In this document: positions 1 to 6,141 of the stretch, piece after piece
How the letters are laid out: every line of letters begins with the position of its first letter
Numbering within the stretch: position 1 is the first letter of the stretch
Source of the DNA: Cenarchaeum sp. SB0662_bin_33
Lineage (GTDB): Archaea > Thermoproteota > Nitrososphaeria > Nitrososphaerales > Nitrosopumilaceae
Assembly (NCBI GenBank): GCA_009840065.1
Contig: VXON01000202.1
Span: 1 to 6,196, forward strand
Direction: 5' to 3'
Length of the DNA: 6,196 nt
The notes under the pieces: generated by a model
What the model saw: the letters and a program-made list of their open reading frames with translations, nothing else
What the model was told of the DNA's origin: nothing
Databases searched by the model: none
Position numbers and translations under genes: made by a program

Positions 1-189
1 TATCCGGTCCGCCTGCTGCGCTATTACATCATCCTTTTGCGCAAGTTGATCCTCCAGTCGTGCAAGTTGATCCTCCCGCCGTGTAATTTCCTTTTCTTGT
101 ATATTGAATTTTTTAGTGAAGAAATCTACAACTTCATTGATGTCTTGGTTTGACCAATCTATGTCTGCAAATTCAAATTCACTAACCAT
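1..189 (-). CDS. N-terminal part of a coiled-coil protein, probably an IS66-like transposase (runs off the window)
   Basis: An open frame starts at ATG (positions 189-187) and runs leftward for 63 codons to the window edge without a stop, so the C-terminal part is missing. The first 30 or so residues are acidic and aromatic (MVSEFEFADIDWSNQD at the start). Residues 36-63 form a heptad-type coiled coil with repeated EDQLAR, EDQLAQ and KDDVIAQ units. Two heptads are encoded by near-identical 21-bp DNA units (41-55 and 62-76 share 15 identical bases). A TATA-like stretch sits about 27 bp before the ATG, fitting a leaderless transcript. The gene begins 79 bp inside a sequence present in inverted copy at the other end of the window, so it belongs to a repeated element. 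A coiled-coil N-terminus is known for IS66-family TnpC transposases. No catalytic DDE region is visible, so the transposase call is inference; an unrelated coiled-coil gene carried in a repeat is the alternative. Confidence 0.6.
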   Translation of the reverse strand, partial: MVSEFEFADIDWSNQDINEVVDFFTKKFNIQEKEITRREDQLARLEDQLAQKDDVIAQQADRI

Positions 190-209
190 TACTTTGTACT
201 GATAATTTT

Positions 210-223
210 ACTATATAATATAA
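210..223 (-). promoter_or_regulatory. TATA box of the element's leftward gene
   Basis: An uninterrupted A/T run reading as overlapping TATA motifs on both strands (core TATATAATATAA) is centred about 27 bp upstream of the leftward ATG at 189. This is the usual spacing between an archaeal TATA box and the transcription start, so the mRNA would begin at or next to the start codon. No Shine-Dalgarno motif is seen before the ATG. Confidence 0.45.
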
Positions 224-268
224 CCAAATGTCATAATTACCAACTAGTACCGGATAGAGAGATGTTAC
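214..268 (+). repeat. Left arm of a perfect 55-bp inverted repeat
   Basis: Positions 214-268 are the exact reverse complement of 6142-6196 (paired positions add up to 6410). On the inner side the match ends at 268/6142, where the next bases differ. On the other side it is limited only by the window end, so the true repeat is probably longer. It is the outer end of a mobile element plus the promoter region of its gene. Confidence 0.97.
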
Positions 269-589
269 TAAAATACCTGTTGTCTGCTCACACGAATATG
301 ACGTTATATGATCACCTTCATTAGAATCTGAACCACTCAGGACTGTAGCATCGTTAGATTGTACTATCTGATACTATGTGGAATTGGTGGTCGGTTGACT
401 CTTGGATGCTGCGGGGAGCAGTGTGACTCTTGCTGTACCCTCAAAGCATAAAATATTACTTACCAAATAATGTGGGGGTTCTAAAACATCACTGGTCGTT
501 TCATAAAGGGCATGATAATTTAGAGCCTGTCGTGCGGACCTGCATACTTTAGAGTAATTTAGCATGCCTGCCTTTGATTTACATATCAC
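269..589 (-). pseudogene. Possible decayed leftward reading frame cut off by the left element
   Basis: A leftward frame opens at GTG (589-587) and encodes 71 residues to a TAG at 374-376. The same frame then stays open for 35 more codons up to position 269, exactly where the insertion element begins. The predicted 71-residue product is Ser/Thr-rich near its end and has no motif, signal peptide or membrane segment I recognise. The GTG lies about 25 bp from the TATAAA at 611-616, which reads as TTTATA on this strand, so a leaderless start is possible. The open length is not beyond chance for this base composition. It may be a genuine 71-residue gene, the remnant of a longer gene disrupted by the insertion and a stop mutation, or simply non-coding DNA. 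I do not assign a function. Confidence 0.25.
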
Positions 590-610
590 TTTGGTGGATG
601 GAATTAAACC

Positions 611-616
611 TATAAA
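611..616 (+). promoter_or_regulatory. TATA box of ino1
   Basis: TATAAA, preceded by an A-rich stretch (GAATTAAACC), is centred about 27 bp before the TTG start at 641. That spacing predicts transcription starting at the start codon, a leaderless mRNA. A GGGAG string at 618-622 is about 18 bp from the start, too far to serve as a normal ribosome binding site, and it would lie upstream of the predicted transcript. Confidence 0.5.
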
Positions 617-640
617 CGGGAGTTGAACGATACATAGTGA

Positions 641-1732
641 TTGTCAGAACGAATCCGAGTTGGACTTGTGGGTATAGGTAACTGCTTTTCTGGCCTGATA
701 CAGGGCATAGAGTACTATAGGACTAATCCAGATCAGCAGGTAATTGGTATAATACACCCAAAACTGGCCGGCTACGGTATACATGACATTGACTTTGTCT
801 GCGGCTTTGATGTGGGCGAGAACAAGGTGGGGCGGACCATCAATGAGGCCATATACGCGTATCCTAACATGGTGAACTGGATTGATGCGGATGCAATGCC
901 CAAAACCGATGCCCTGGTATATGAGAGTCCGGCCTTGGATGGTGTCGGAATCTGGGTGGCCAATCGCATAAAGCCCGTACAATCCGGCAAAACAAATGAA
1001 CAACTACGCGACGAGATACTACATATACTAAGGGAGACTAGCACCGAGATTATAGTATCTTACCTGCCTGTAGGTTCTGATGAAGCGACAAAGTTCTGGG
1101 CGCAGATATGTCTTGATGCCAATGTGGCATTTGTAAACTGTATACCGTCGTTTATAGCATCTGATGATGCGTGGGCGGCGAAATTCAGAGAGAGAAACAT
1201 TCCCGTAATAGGTGATGATATAAAAGGCCAGGTGGGCGCTACAATAGTTCATAGAACACTGGCGCGACTCTGCAACGATCGGGGAACAAAGATAACCCGT
1301 ACATATCAAATTAACGTGGGTGGCAACACCGACTTTTTAAACATGAAGGAGCAGGAGAGGCTGGTCTCCAAAAAAATATCAAAGACTGAGAGTGTTCAAA
1401 GCCAGCTTGACGAACGTCTTGATGATGATGACATATACGTAGGACCTTCCGACTTTATACCATTCCTAGGCAACACAAAGTTGATGTTTATGCGTATAGA
1501 GGGTCGCCAGTGGGCAAACATACCATACAACATGGAGGTCCGTCTTGATGTGGATGACAAGGCAAACTCGGCCGGAATAGTAATTGATGCGGTACGCTTG
1601 GCCAAGATCGCCCTAAACCGGGGTGTGGGCGGTCCAATAATATCCGCTAGTGCATATCTTATGAAACACCCCATACAGCAGATGTCTGACCCCCAAGCCA
1701 GGACTGCCTGCGAGGAGTTTGTCAACATCTAA
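641..1732 (+). CDS. ino1: myo-Inositol-1-phosphate synthase (NAD-dependent)
   Basis: This enzyme converts glucose 6-phosphate to 1L-myo-inositol 1-phosphate in the cytoplasm through NAD-dependent oxidation, aldol cyclisation and reduction. In archaea the product feeds inositol-headed ether lipids and, in some lineages, inositol phosphate solutes. The 363-residue length fits the compact archaeal/mycobacterial form, not the eukaryotic one of over 500 residues. Visible motifs are the N-terminal Rossmann loop VGLVGIGNCFSG (residues 7-18), the central GDDIKGQVGAT (191-201, with conserved K195), NVGGNTDFLNM (225-235), the KKISKTES lysine cluster (244-251), and C-terminal GPSDFIPFLGN and NSAGIVIDAVRLAK blocks. 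The expected core appears intact. The start is TTG: a TGA stop lies directly upstream in frame (638-640), and any later start would cut into the NAD-binding strand. smc follows 34 bp downstream on the same strand. Identification is very secure; the physiological end product is inferred. Confidence 0.96.
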   Translation: MSERIRVGLVGIGNCFSGLIQGIEYYRTNPDQQVIGIIHPKLAGYGIHDIDFVCGFDVGENKVGRTINEAIYAYPNMVNWIDADAMPKTDALVYESPALDGVGIWVANRIKPVQSGKTNEQLRDEILHILRETSTEIIVSYLPVGSDEATKFWAQICLDANVAFVNCIPSFIASDDAWAAKFRERNIPVIGDDIKGQVGATIVHRTLARLCNDRGTKITRTYQINVGGNTDFLNMKEQERLVSKKISKTESVQSQLDERLDDDDIYVGPSDFIPFLGNTKLMFMRIEGRQWANIPYNMEVRLDVDDKANSAGIVIDAVRLAKIALNRGVGGPIISASAYLMKHPIQQMSDPQARTACEEFVNI

Positions 1733-1745
1733 TATACTACTTTTG

Positions 1746-1753
1746 TTATAATA
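1746..1753 (+). promoter_or_regulatory. Probable TATA box of smc in the ino1-smc gap
   Basis: TTATAATA follows a TTTT run in the 34-bp gap after the ino1 stop. Its centre is about 17 bp before the ATG at 1767 and about 26 bp before the in-frame ATG at 1776. The latter is the spacing seen at the other promoters here, so smc may have its own leaderless transcript starting at 1776. The TTTT at 1741-1744 could also help end ino1 transcription. Cotranscription with ino1 is equally possible. Confidence 0.35.
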
Positions 1754-1766
1754 GAATGGTGTTAAG

Positions 1767-4700
1767 ATGGTTCATATGGATAAGGTCGAGTTATACGGCT
1801 TCAAATCATTTGGTTTCAAGAATACCACACTAAAACTGTCGCCGGGACTTGTATCAATATCCGGACCAAACGGCTCTGGAAAGAGTAGTATTCTAGATGC
1901 CATAGTATTTGCGCTCGGCGAGAAGAGTCCTAGGATACTACGTGTACCATCCCTGAAATTCGTAGTTAATGATCAGGAGGGTTCCAGAAAGAGTACTAAG
2001 GTGGCTAGGGCAAGTGTTCATCTGGATAATGCCGATAGAAAAATCCCTGTGAACTCTGACAAGGTGGTGGTGACACGAATGATTAACAATGAAGGGGAGA
2101 GCGCCTACTATCTGAATAAACAAAAGACTACACGAAGCCACATCCGGGATATACTAGATGCGGCCAAAGCAAGTCCAAATGTCTTTAATCACGTACAGCA
2201 GGGGTATATACAGCGAATATCCGAGCTGAGCCCAGATGAGAGACAAAAGACTATAGAGGACATGGTGGGCCTGTCATACTTTGATGAAAAAAAGCGTGCT
2301 GCCGAGTCCGAACTGGAACGGGCAGACCGGGGTTTGGAGGTGGCATTGGCCAAGATGAATGAGGTCAAGAACAACATACTTGATATGGAGGAGGAGCGAA
2401 ACCAGGTCATACGCAGCAATATATTGAATCAGGAACTAAAGTACTACTCCACAATACAGTCACTTCGAAGGCTACAGTCACTACAGTCCAAGATTGACTC
2501 TGCTACACAGAGATATGATACACTCTCGGATGATATAGATAAGACATCATTGACGCAGTCGGAGGTACAGGAAGAGATTAACTCTCTTGTTGAAAAGAGA
2601 AAGACGTTTCTTGACAACGATAACACATACGGGAAGGATAAGGCCCATATAGCCAATGAGGTGAATGTTGCTGTCCAGAATGTGCAGGACCTAACCGTTG
2701 AACTAAAGACTACCAAATCCGATCTGGAAATAAACAAGAGGCATCTGCGTGAAACACGCCAAAATATATTGGAGATTGTATCGACCCGTCGTGATCTGCG
2801 CCAAAAAATGCATGCAACCCATGAGACGATGAATCTTATGTACCGGCAGAATACTACAATAACAGATACACTAAACGGTGTCGATGAGAAGCGCGCAAAT
2901 GTTCTATCTTGGCAGTCTGAGGCGGCATCTAAAAAGGCACGTTCTGAAGGAGTGCTCAAACTGTACAGGGCCACACTGAATACCCATGAGCGCCATCTGT
3001 ATCATATAGATACCTCCATTAAAGATGACATCGACAGAGCCCAGTCTGATTATATGCGACTTGATCAGTTAGAGCAAGTCATCTCGGATATGGTGTCAAC
3101 CCGAGACAGACTGAAACTGTGGATAGATAAGAACGATTCTCGAATAAAACATACGCATGACCGGCTGGAAGAACTAGACAAAGTACGACATAGTCTGAAA
3201 AAGAACATATCCGATATTGATACCCTTACAATCTTATCTGATCAGGTGACCAGCCGATACGATTCCAAGCTGCGTCTGGCCCGTCGTGTAATGCATGAGG
3301 ACTATTCGGTGGGCCGCCTGCGTGTGGATGCTCCAGAACTTGGGGTACTAGGGCTTGCCTATGAACTACTCTCATGGGACACCACGCATGAGAGGGCCAT
3401 CATGGCTGTTGGTGCCGACTGGCTCAAGGCACTGGTGGTGGAGGATGTCGATACAATGCTGAGTGTGGCCTCTATTATACGACAGATGAAACTGCCCCGG
3501 GTACGCATACTACCCATCTCTGCCCTGCCAAACACACAATCTACACTGGATTATGCACTGTCCGGGTATATACGGTGCGAGGATAGGTTCACACCACTAA
3601 AGAACTTTTTATTTGGTCATGTCACACTATGCAGCTCACTTCAGGCAGCCCGTAGGGTTGCGCAGGGCAGGGGGCATGCCGTCACACTAAATGGAGAGTA
3701 TGTGGGCCTTGGTGATTCGGTCATACTTGATGGCGGCTCTGTAGTCGCAAACCTCTCTAAAATGATATCCGTATCCTCGGATATAGAGGGTTTGCAGAGA
3801 TACATAAAACAACTAAAGAGACTAAGTGAAGTATACAGTCATAGGCTGGCTGATACGGAGAAGAAGATACACAGGTATAACTCCAAACTATCCCAGATGC
3901 GGCAGGCCAAGGCTGCAGAAGATCAAAACTTGGAGAATCTAGAGTCGCACATTAGTAATACCCACAAAGTCATTGATGATATATCCTGCCGCCTACAAAA
4001 GTACAACTCTGATATGCCAGGCAAAAAGACCCAGTCGGAGAGATTACAGGCCTTGGTGTATCGTGTCCGGGAGTTGATAGCGACTGAGGAAGATCAAATT
4101 CCCACTGACACCACACAAAAGATTGCAGTCAAACTGGAGTTACTAAACAGACAAAAGACAGAGTTTGAGAGCCTAAAGGCGGACGCAGACACCAAACTCT
4201 CAAATATTAAGGCAGAGTGGCAGTCGCTACAATCCCGCAGCAGAACCCTGATAAGTGGTGGCATATCGCTATCCCGGAGGCAGATCACACTGATACAGGA
4301 GGGAGAGAGGCTTGAAGAGTCCCTAGAACCACTGCAGGAAAAACTCTCTAAAAAACAAGGTACTGTGGAGCTGCTTCGGGAGAAGGAACAGAATATAATC
4401 AAGATGTCCAGCGACTTTACAAAGCACATTAGGGAGTGTGATGATGCTCTTGAACCGCTGCGGGCACAGCATGGGAATCTGACAAATGATATTGCAGGCT
4501 TGAGACGGAAGCAGGACTCACTAAAAAGAGACATAAGCGACTATAGAGCGAGACACCTGCGCATCACAGATACACTCCCGCCCCACACTCGGGACATTCC
4601 TGTAGATGTAGACCCCGAACCATTCATGGATAAGATTCGTGCTGAATTAGAGGGCATGCCACCACTTAATGCCAACGCGCCAGCATCATACGCTAGGGTA

Positions 4701-5264
4701 TCTTCAGGATACCGTTCCATGTCTGAGCGAAAGAACGAACTTGAGATGGACCGCAACGGCATAGTTGCATTTATTGAAGGGGTTGAGAAGGATAAACGGC
4801 AGACATACCTTGATGCATTTGATGTTGTAGATACTGAGATAAGATCAATATTTGATAAGATGTCGGGCGGCAGCGCCTGGCTTGAGCTGGAGGATGAGGA
4901 TGACATATTCGGATCCGGCATACGATACATGGTACAGTTCCCTGATAAACAGAAACGCGTATCCACATCTCTGAGTGGTGGCGAAAAGACACTGGCCGCA
5001 ATTGTCTTTGTATTGGCGCTACAGAGACTCAAGCCATCTCCATTCTATCTGTTTGATGAAGCTGACGCGCACCTAGACGCTACCAATGCTGAGAGGTTGG
5101 CAAATATACTATCCGAACGTGCCCAGGACAGCCAGTTTATAATGGTCTCACTAAAGGAGTTTGTCGTCAAGAAGGCTGACCTAATATACGGCGTATATCC
5201 CAAGAAAGGGATATCGCAGGTTGTATCGTACAGGGATAGTCGTACTAGTGCAGTATCGCCCTAG
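1767..5264 (+). CDS. smc: Chromosome segregation/condensation ATPase SMC
   Basis: SMC proteins dimerise through a hinge, join two ABC-type heads with ATP and entrap or extrude DNA, usually with kleisin partners (ScpA/ScpB), to organise and segregate the chromosome. At 1165 residues it has the normal full length. In order: N-terminal half-head with Walker A GPNGSGKSS (33-41) and Q-loop QQG (144-146); a long coiled coil to about residue 510; a hinge at about 514-670 including the VTLNGEYVGLGD segment near 639; a returning coiled coil to about 1010; and the C-terminal half-head with signature LSGGEKT (1069-1075), Walker B FYLFDEAD (1093-1100) and D-loop HLD (1102-1104). All ATPase residues appear intact. 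After Walker B the usual ABC switch histidine is absent; the sequence is VSLKEFVVKKADLIYGVYP, recalling eukaryotic SMC1. The start at 1767 keeps the MVH opening I recall from thaumarchaeal SMCs; ATG 1776 is an alternative favoured by TATA spacing. No scpA or scpB is in the window. The stop overlaps that of the convergent ABC gene. Confidence 0.97.
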   Translation: MVHMDKVELYGFKSFGFKNTTLKLSPGLVSISGPNGSGKSSILDAIVFALGEKSPRILRVPSLKFVVNDQEGSRKSTKVARASVHLDNADRKIPVNSDKVVVTRMINNEGESAYYLNKQKTTRSHIRDILDAAKASPNVFNHVQQGYIQRISELSPDERQKTIEDMVGLSYFDEKKRAAESELERADRGLEVALAKMNEVKNNILDMEEERNQVIRSNILNQELKYYSTIQSLRRLQSLQSKIDSATQRYDTLSDDIDKTSLTQSEVQEEINSLVEKRKTFLDNDNTYGKDKAHIANEVNVAVQNVQDLTVELKTTKSDLEINKRHLRETRQNILEIVSTRRDLRQKMHATHETMNLMYRQNTTITDTLNGVDEKRANVLSWQSEAASKKARSEGVLKLYRATLNTHERHLYHIDTSIKDDIDRAQSDYMRLDQLEQVISDMVSTRDRLKLWIDKNDSRIKHTHDRLEELDKVRHSLKKNISDIDTLTILSDQVTSRYDSKLRLARRVMHEDYSVGRLRVDAPELGVLGLAYELLSWDTTHERAIMAVGADWLKALVVEDVDTMLSVASIIRQMKLPRVRILPISALPNTQSTLDYALSGYIRCEDRFTPLKNFLFGHVTLCSSLQAARRVAQGRGHAVTLNGEYVGLGDSVILDGGSVVANLSKMISVSSDIEGLQRYIKQLKRLSEVYSHRLADTEKKIHRYNSKLSQMRQAKAAEDQNLENLESHISNTHKVIDDISCRLQKYNSDMPGKKTQSERLQALVYRVRELIATEEDQIPTDTTQKIAVKLELLNRQKTEFESLKADADTKLSNIKAEWQSLQSRSRTLISGGISLSRRQITLIQEGERLEESLEPLQEKLSKKQGTVELLREKEQNIIKMSSDFTKHIRECDDALEPLRAQHGNLTNDIAGLRRKQDSLKRDISDYRARHLRITDTLPPHTRDIPVDVDPEPFMDKIRAELEGMPPLNANAPASYARVSSGYRSMSERKNELEMDRNGIVAFIEGVEKDKRQTYLDAFDVVDTEIRSIFDKMSGGSAWLELEDEDDIFGSGIRYMVQFPDKQKRVSTSLSGGEKTLAAIVFVLALQRLKPSPFYLFDEADAHLDATNAERLANILSERAQDSQFIMVSLKEFVVKKADLIYGVYPKKGISQVVSYRDSRTSAVSP
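5261..5264. other. Shared CTAG: overlapping stop codons of convergent smc and ABC genes
   Basis: The palindrome CTAG provides the TAG stop of smc on the plus strand (5262-5264) and the TAG stop of the ABC ATPase gene on the minus strand (5263-5261). The genes therefore overlap tail to tail by 4 bp, with no intergenic space for a terminator, so the 3' ends of the two transcripts must be antisense to each other or end inside coding sequence. Confidence 0.95.
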
Positions 5265-6112
5265 CCGTCCCACTGCATTACTGGACGCTGGCGTAACCTG
5301 TTGCTTGGGTCAGGTTCTGATATGGCCGAGATCAGTGACTGTGTGTATGCGTGCTGGGGATTGTCCAGAGTCTGGTTTATGTCGCCATACTCTACTACGG
5401 CTCCCCTGTATAGTATGACTATACGACTCCCAAAATGTCTGGCAGTGGCTAGGTCATGGGTTATGTATATGAAAGATATATCCCGTTTCTGCTGCAAATC
5501 CCTCATTAACTCCAACATCTCGGCCCTTATGGATACATCCAGCATGGATACGGGCTCATCGGCTATTATTATTCGTGGTTTTACGGCCAACGCCCGGGCT
5601 AGTACGACCCTCTGCCTCTGGCCTCCTGACAACATATGCGGATACTTTTGCATGATGTCATCGGGGTCCATCTTGACATCTCGCAGCGCCTCGGCCGCTA
5701 GCCCCTGCCGGGACTGTGCGTCTCCGATACGGTGTATGTGAAGCGACTCGGCAACAATGTCCCGGATACGCATGCGTGGGTTTATGGAATCATACGGGTC
5801 CTGATGTATCATCTGGCAACTCTTTTGTATTATATTCTTGGACTCTTTATCGTATGATATTGCTCTGTTGTCGAGTTTTATCATGCCCGAGTCGGCTTTT
5901 ATGGCACCAAGTATTATCTTTGCAATGGTTGACTTGCCGGACCCTGACTCTCCGGCAATGACTAGTACCTCGCCTTCCAATAAGTCAAAGGATACATCAT
6001 CGACGGCCTTTACCTCTGTTGCCTTCTTGAAGAGACTCTTTCGTACAAATGTCTTTGAGAGATGCTCTATCCTTAGTACTGTATCTGTCATCATACACTC
6101 GTAGTAACCCAT
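5261..6112 (-). CDS. Oligopeptide/dipeptide-type ABC transporter ATP-binding protein (OppF/DppF-like)
   Basis: This is the cytoplasmic ATPase subunit of an Opp/Dpp/Ni-type importer, which hydrolyses ATP to drive uptake of peptides or other small solutes through two permease subunits. The frame gives 283 residues with Walker A GESGSGKST (54-62), Q-loop region HQDPYDSINP (103-112), signature LSGGQRQR (161-168), Walker B IIIADEP (181-187), D-loop SMLD (189-192) and switch His in ITHD (H219). The C-terminal PQHAYTQSLISAISEPDP matches the short oligopeptide-transporter tail that follows the ATPase domain in this family. The listed start is the longest one; Met7 (6094) or Met8 (6091) is likelier, because MTDTVLRIEHLSKTF is a normal N-terminus and a TATA-like box lies 24-28 bp before it. 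No permease, binding protein or second ATPase is in the window; upstream partners would lie beyond the element at 6142. Subfamily is firm, substrate is not: peptide, nickel or sugar cannot be separated from the ATPase alone. Confidence 0.92.
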   Translation of the reverse strand: MGYYECMMTDTVLRIEHLSKTFVRKSLFKKATEVKAVDDVSFDLLEGEVLVIAGESGSGKSTIAKIILGAIKADSGMIKLDNRAISYDKESKNIIQKSCQMIHQDPYDSINPRMRIRDIVAESLHIHRIGDAQSRQGLAAEALRDVKMDPDDIMQKYPHMLSGGQRQRVVLARALAVKPRIIIADEPVSMLDVSIRAEMLELMRDLQQKRDISFIYITHDLATARHFGSRIVILYRGAVVEYGDINQTLDNPQHAYTQSLISAISEPDPSNRLRQRPVMQWDG

Positions 6113-6114
6113 AC

Positions 6115-6122
6115 CAATAAAC
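6115..6122 (-). promoter_or_regulatory. Possible TATA box of the ABC ATPase gene
   Basis: On the minus strand this reads GTTTATTG, preceded by an A-rich GATAGAAA stretch that could act as a TFB recognition element. Its centre is about 24-28 bp before the in-frame ATGs at 6094 and 6091, the spacing of a leaderless archaeal promoter. It lies only about 20-27 bp inside the boundary of the right-hand element. Confidence 0.4.
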
Positions 6123-6141
6123 TTTCTATCTCACAAAATGG

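Larger units (their letters stand above)
1..268 (-). mobile_element. Partial insertion sequence, IS66-like end (left copy, transcribed leftward)
   Basis: The segment ends at 268 with the sequence that, read inward from that end, begins GTAACATCTCTC. The same end occurs in inverted orientation at 6142 and the match stops exactly before the GTAA in both places, which marks the element boundary. IS66-family elements are known to have termini beginning GTAA, and their main transposase has a coiled-coil N-terminus, as the leftward gene here appears to have. The element continues beyond position 1, so its other terminal repeat, length and 8-bp target duplication cannot be seen. Family assignment is tentative; that it is a repeated mobile segment is better supported. 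Confidence 0.55.
269..640. other. Intergenic region between the left element and ino1
   Basis: This 372-bp stretch holds no gene I can support firmly. It contains the weak leftward frame described separately and, at its right end, the ino1 promoter. I looked for a tRNA (T-loop GGTTCGA type motif), strong hairpins, T-tracts and clustered repeats and saw none that stood out. Short similar strings around 508-522 and 554-570 (AATTTAG followed by GCCTG) are too weak to call a repeat. Confidence 0.6.

Noticed and set aside
1..10. TATCCGGTCC at the window start resembles TATCCGGTAC inside the inverted repeat.
   Set aside because: Only eight or nine bases match; it lies in the coding frame of the coiled-coil protein and the surrounding sequence differs, so it is probably chance.
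269..276. Target-site duplication test using TAAAATAC (269-276) and CAAAATGG (6134-6141).
   Set aside because: These flank two different element copies on their inner sides, so they are not expected to match; the outer flanks needed for the test are outside the window.
618..622. GGGAG as the ribosome binding site of ino1.
   Set aside because: It is about 18 bp from the TTG start, beyond normal spacing, and the TATA box predicts that transcription starts downstream of it.
269..640. A possible tRNA, riboswitch or small RNA gene in the longest gene-poor stretch.
   Set aside because: No T-loop motif, cloverleaf pairing, long hairpin or T-tract could be seen by eye.
644..1728. Several leftward open frames of 90-119 codons opposite ino1.
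   Set aside because: They lie antisense to a gene with clear conserved motifs, have no recognisable domains and overlap one another.
1938..5032. Leftward open frames of up to 176 codons opposite smc, rich in Ser and Cys.
   Set aside because: Their composition is what the reverse complement of a Glu/Lys/Arg-rich coiled-coil gene gives, with no motifs or promoter; they are shadows.
5221..6104. Rightward open frames opposite the ABC ATPase gene, up to 146 codons.
   Set aside because: The minus-strand frame carries every ABC motif in order; the plus-strand frames have no family features.
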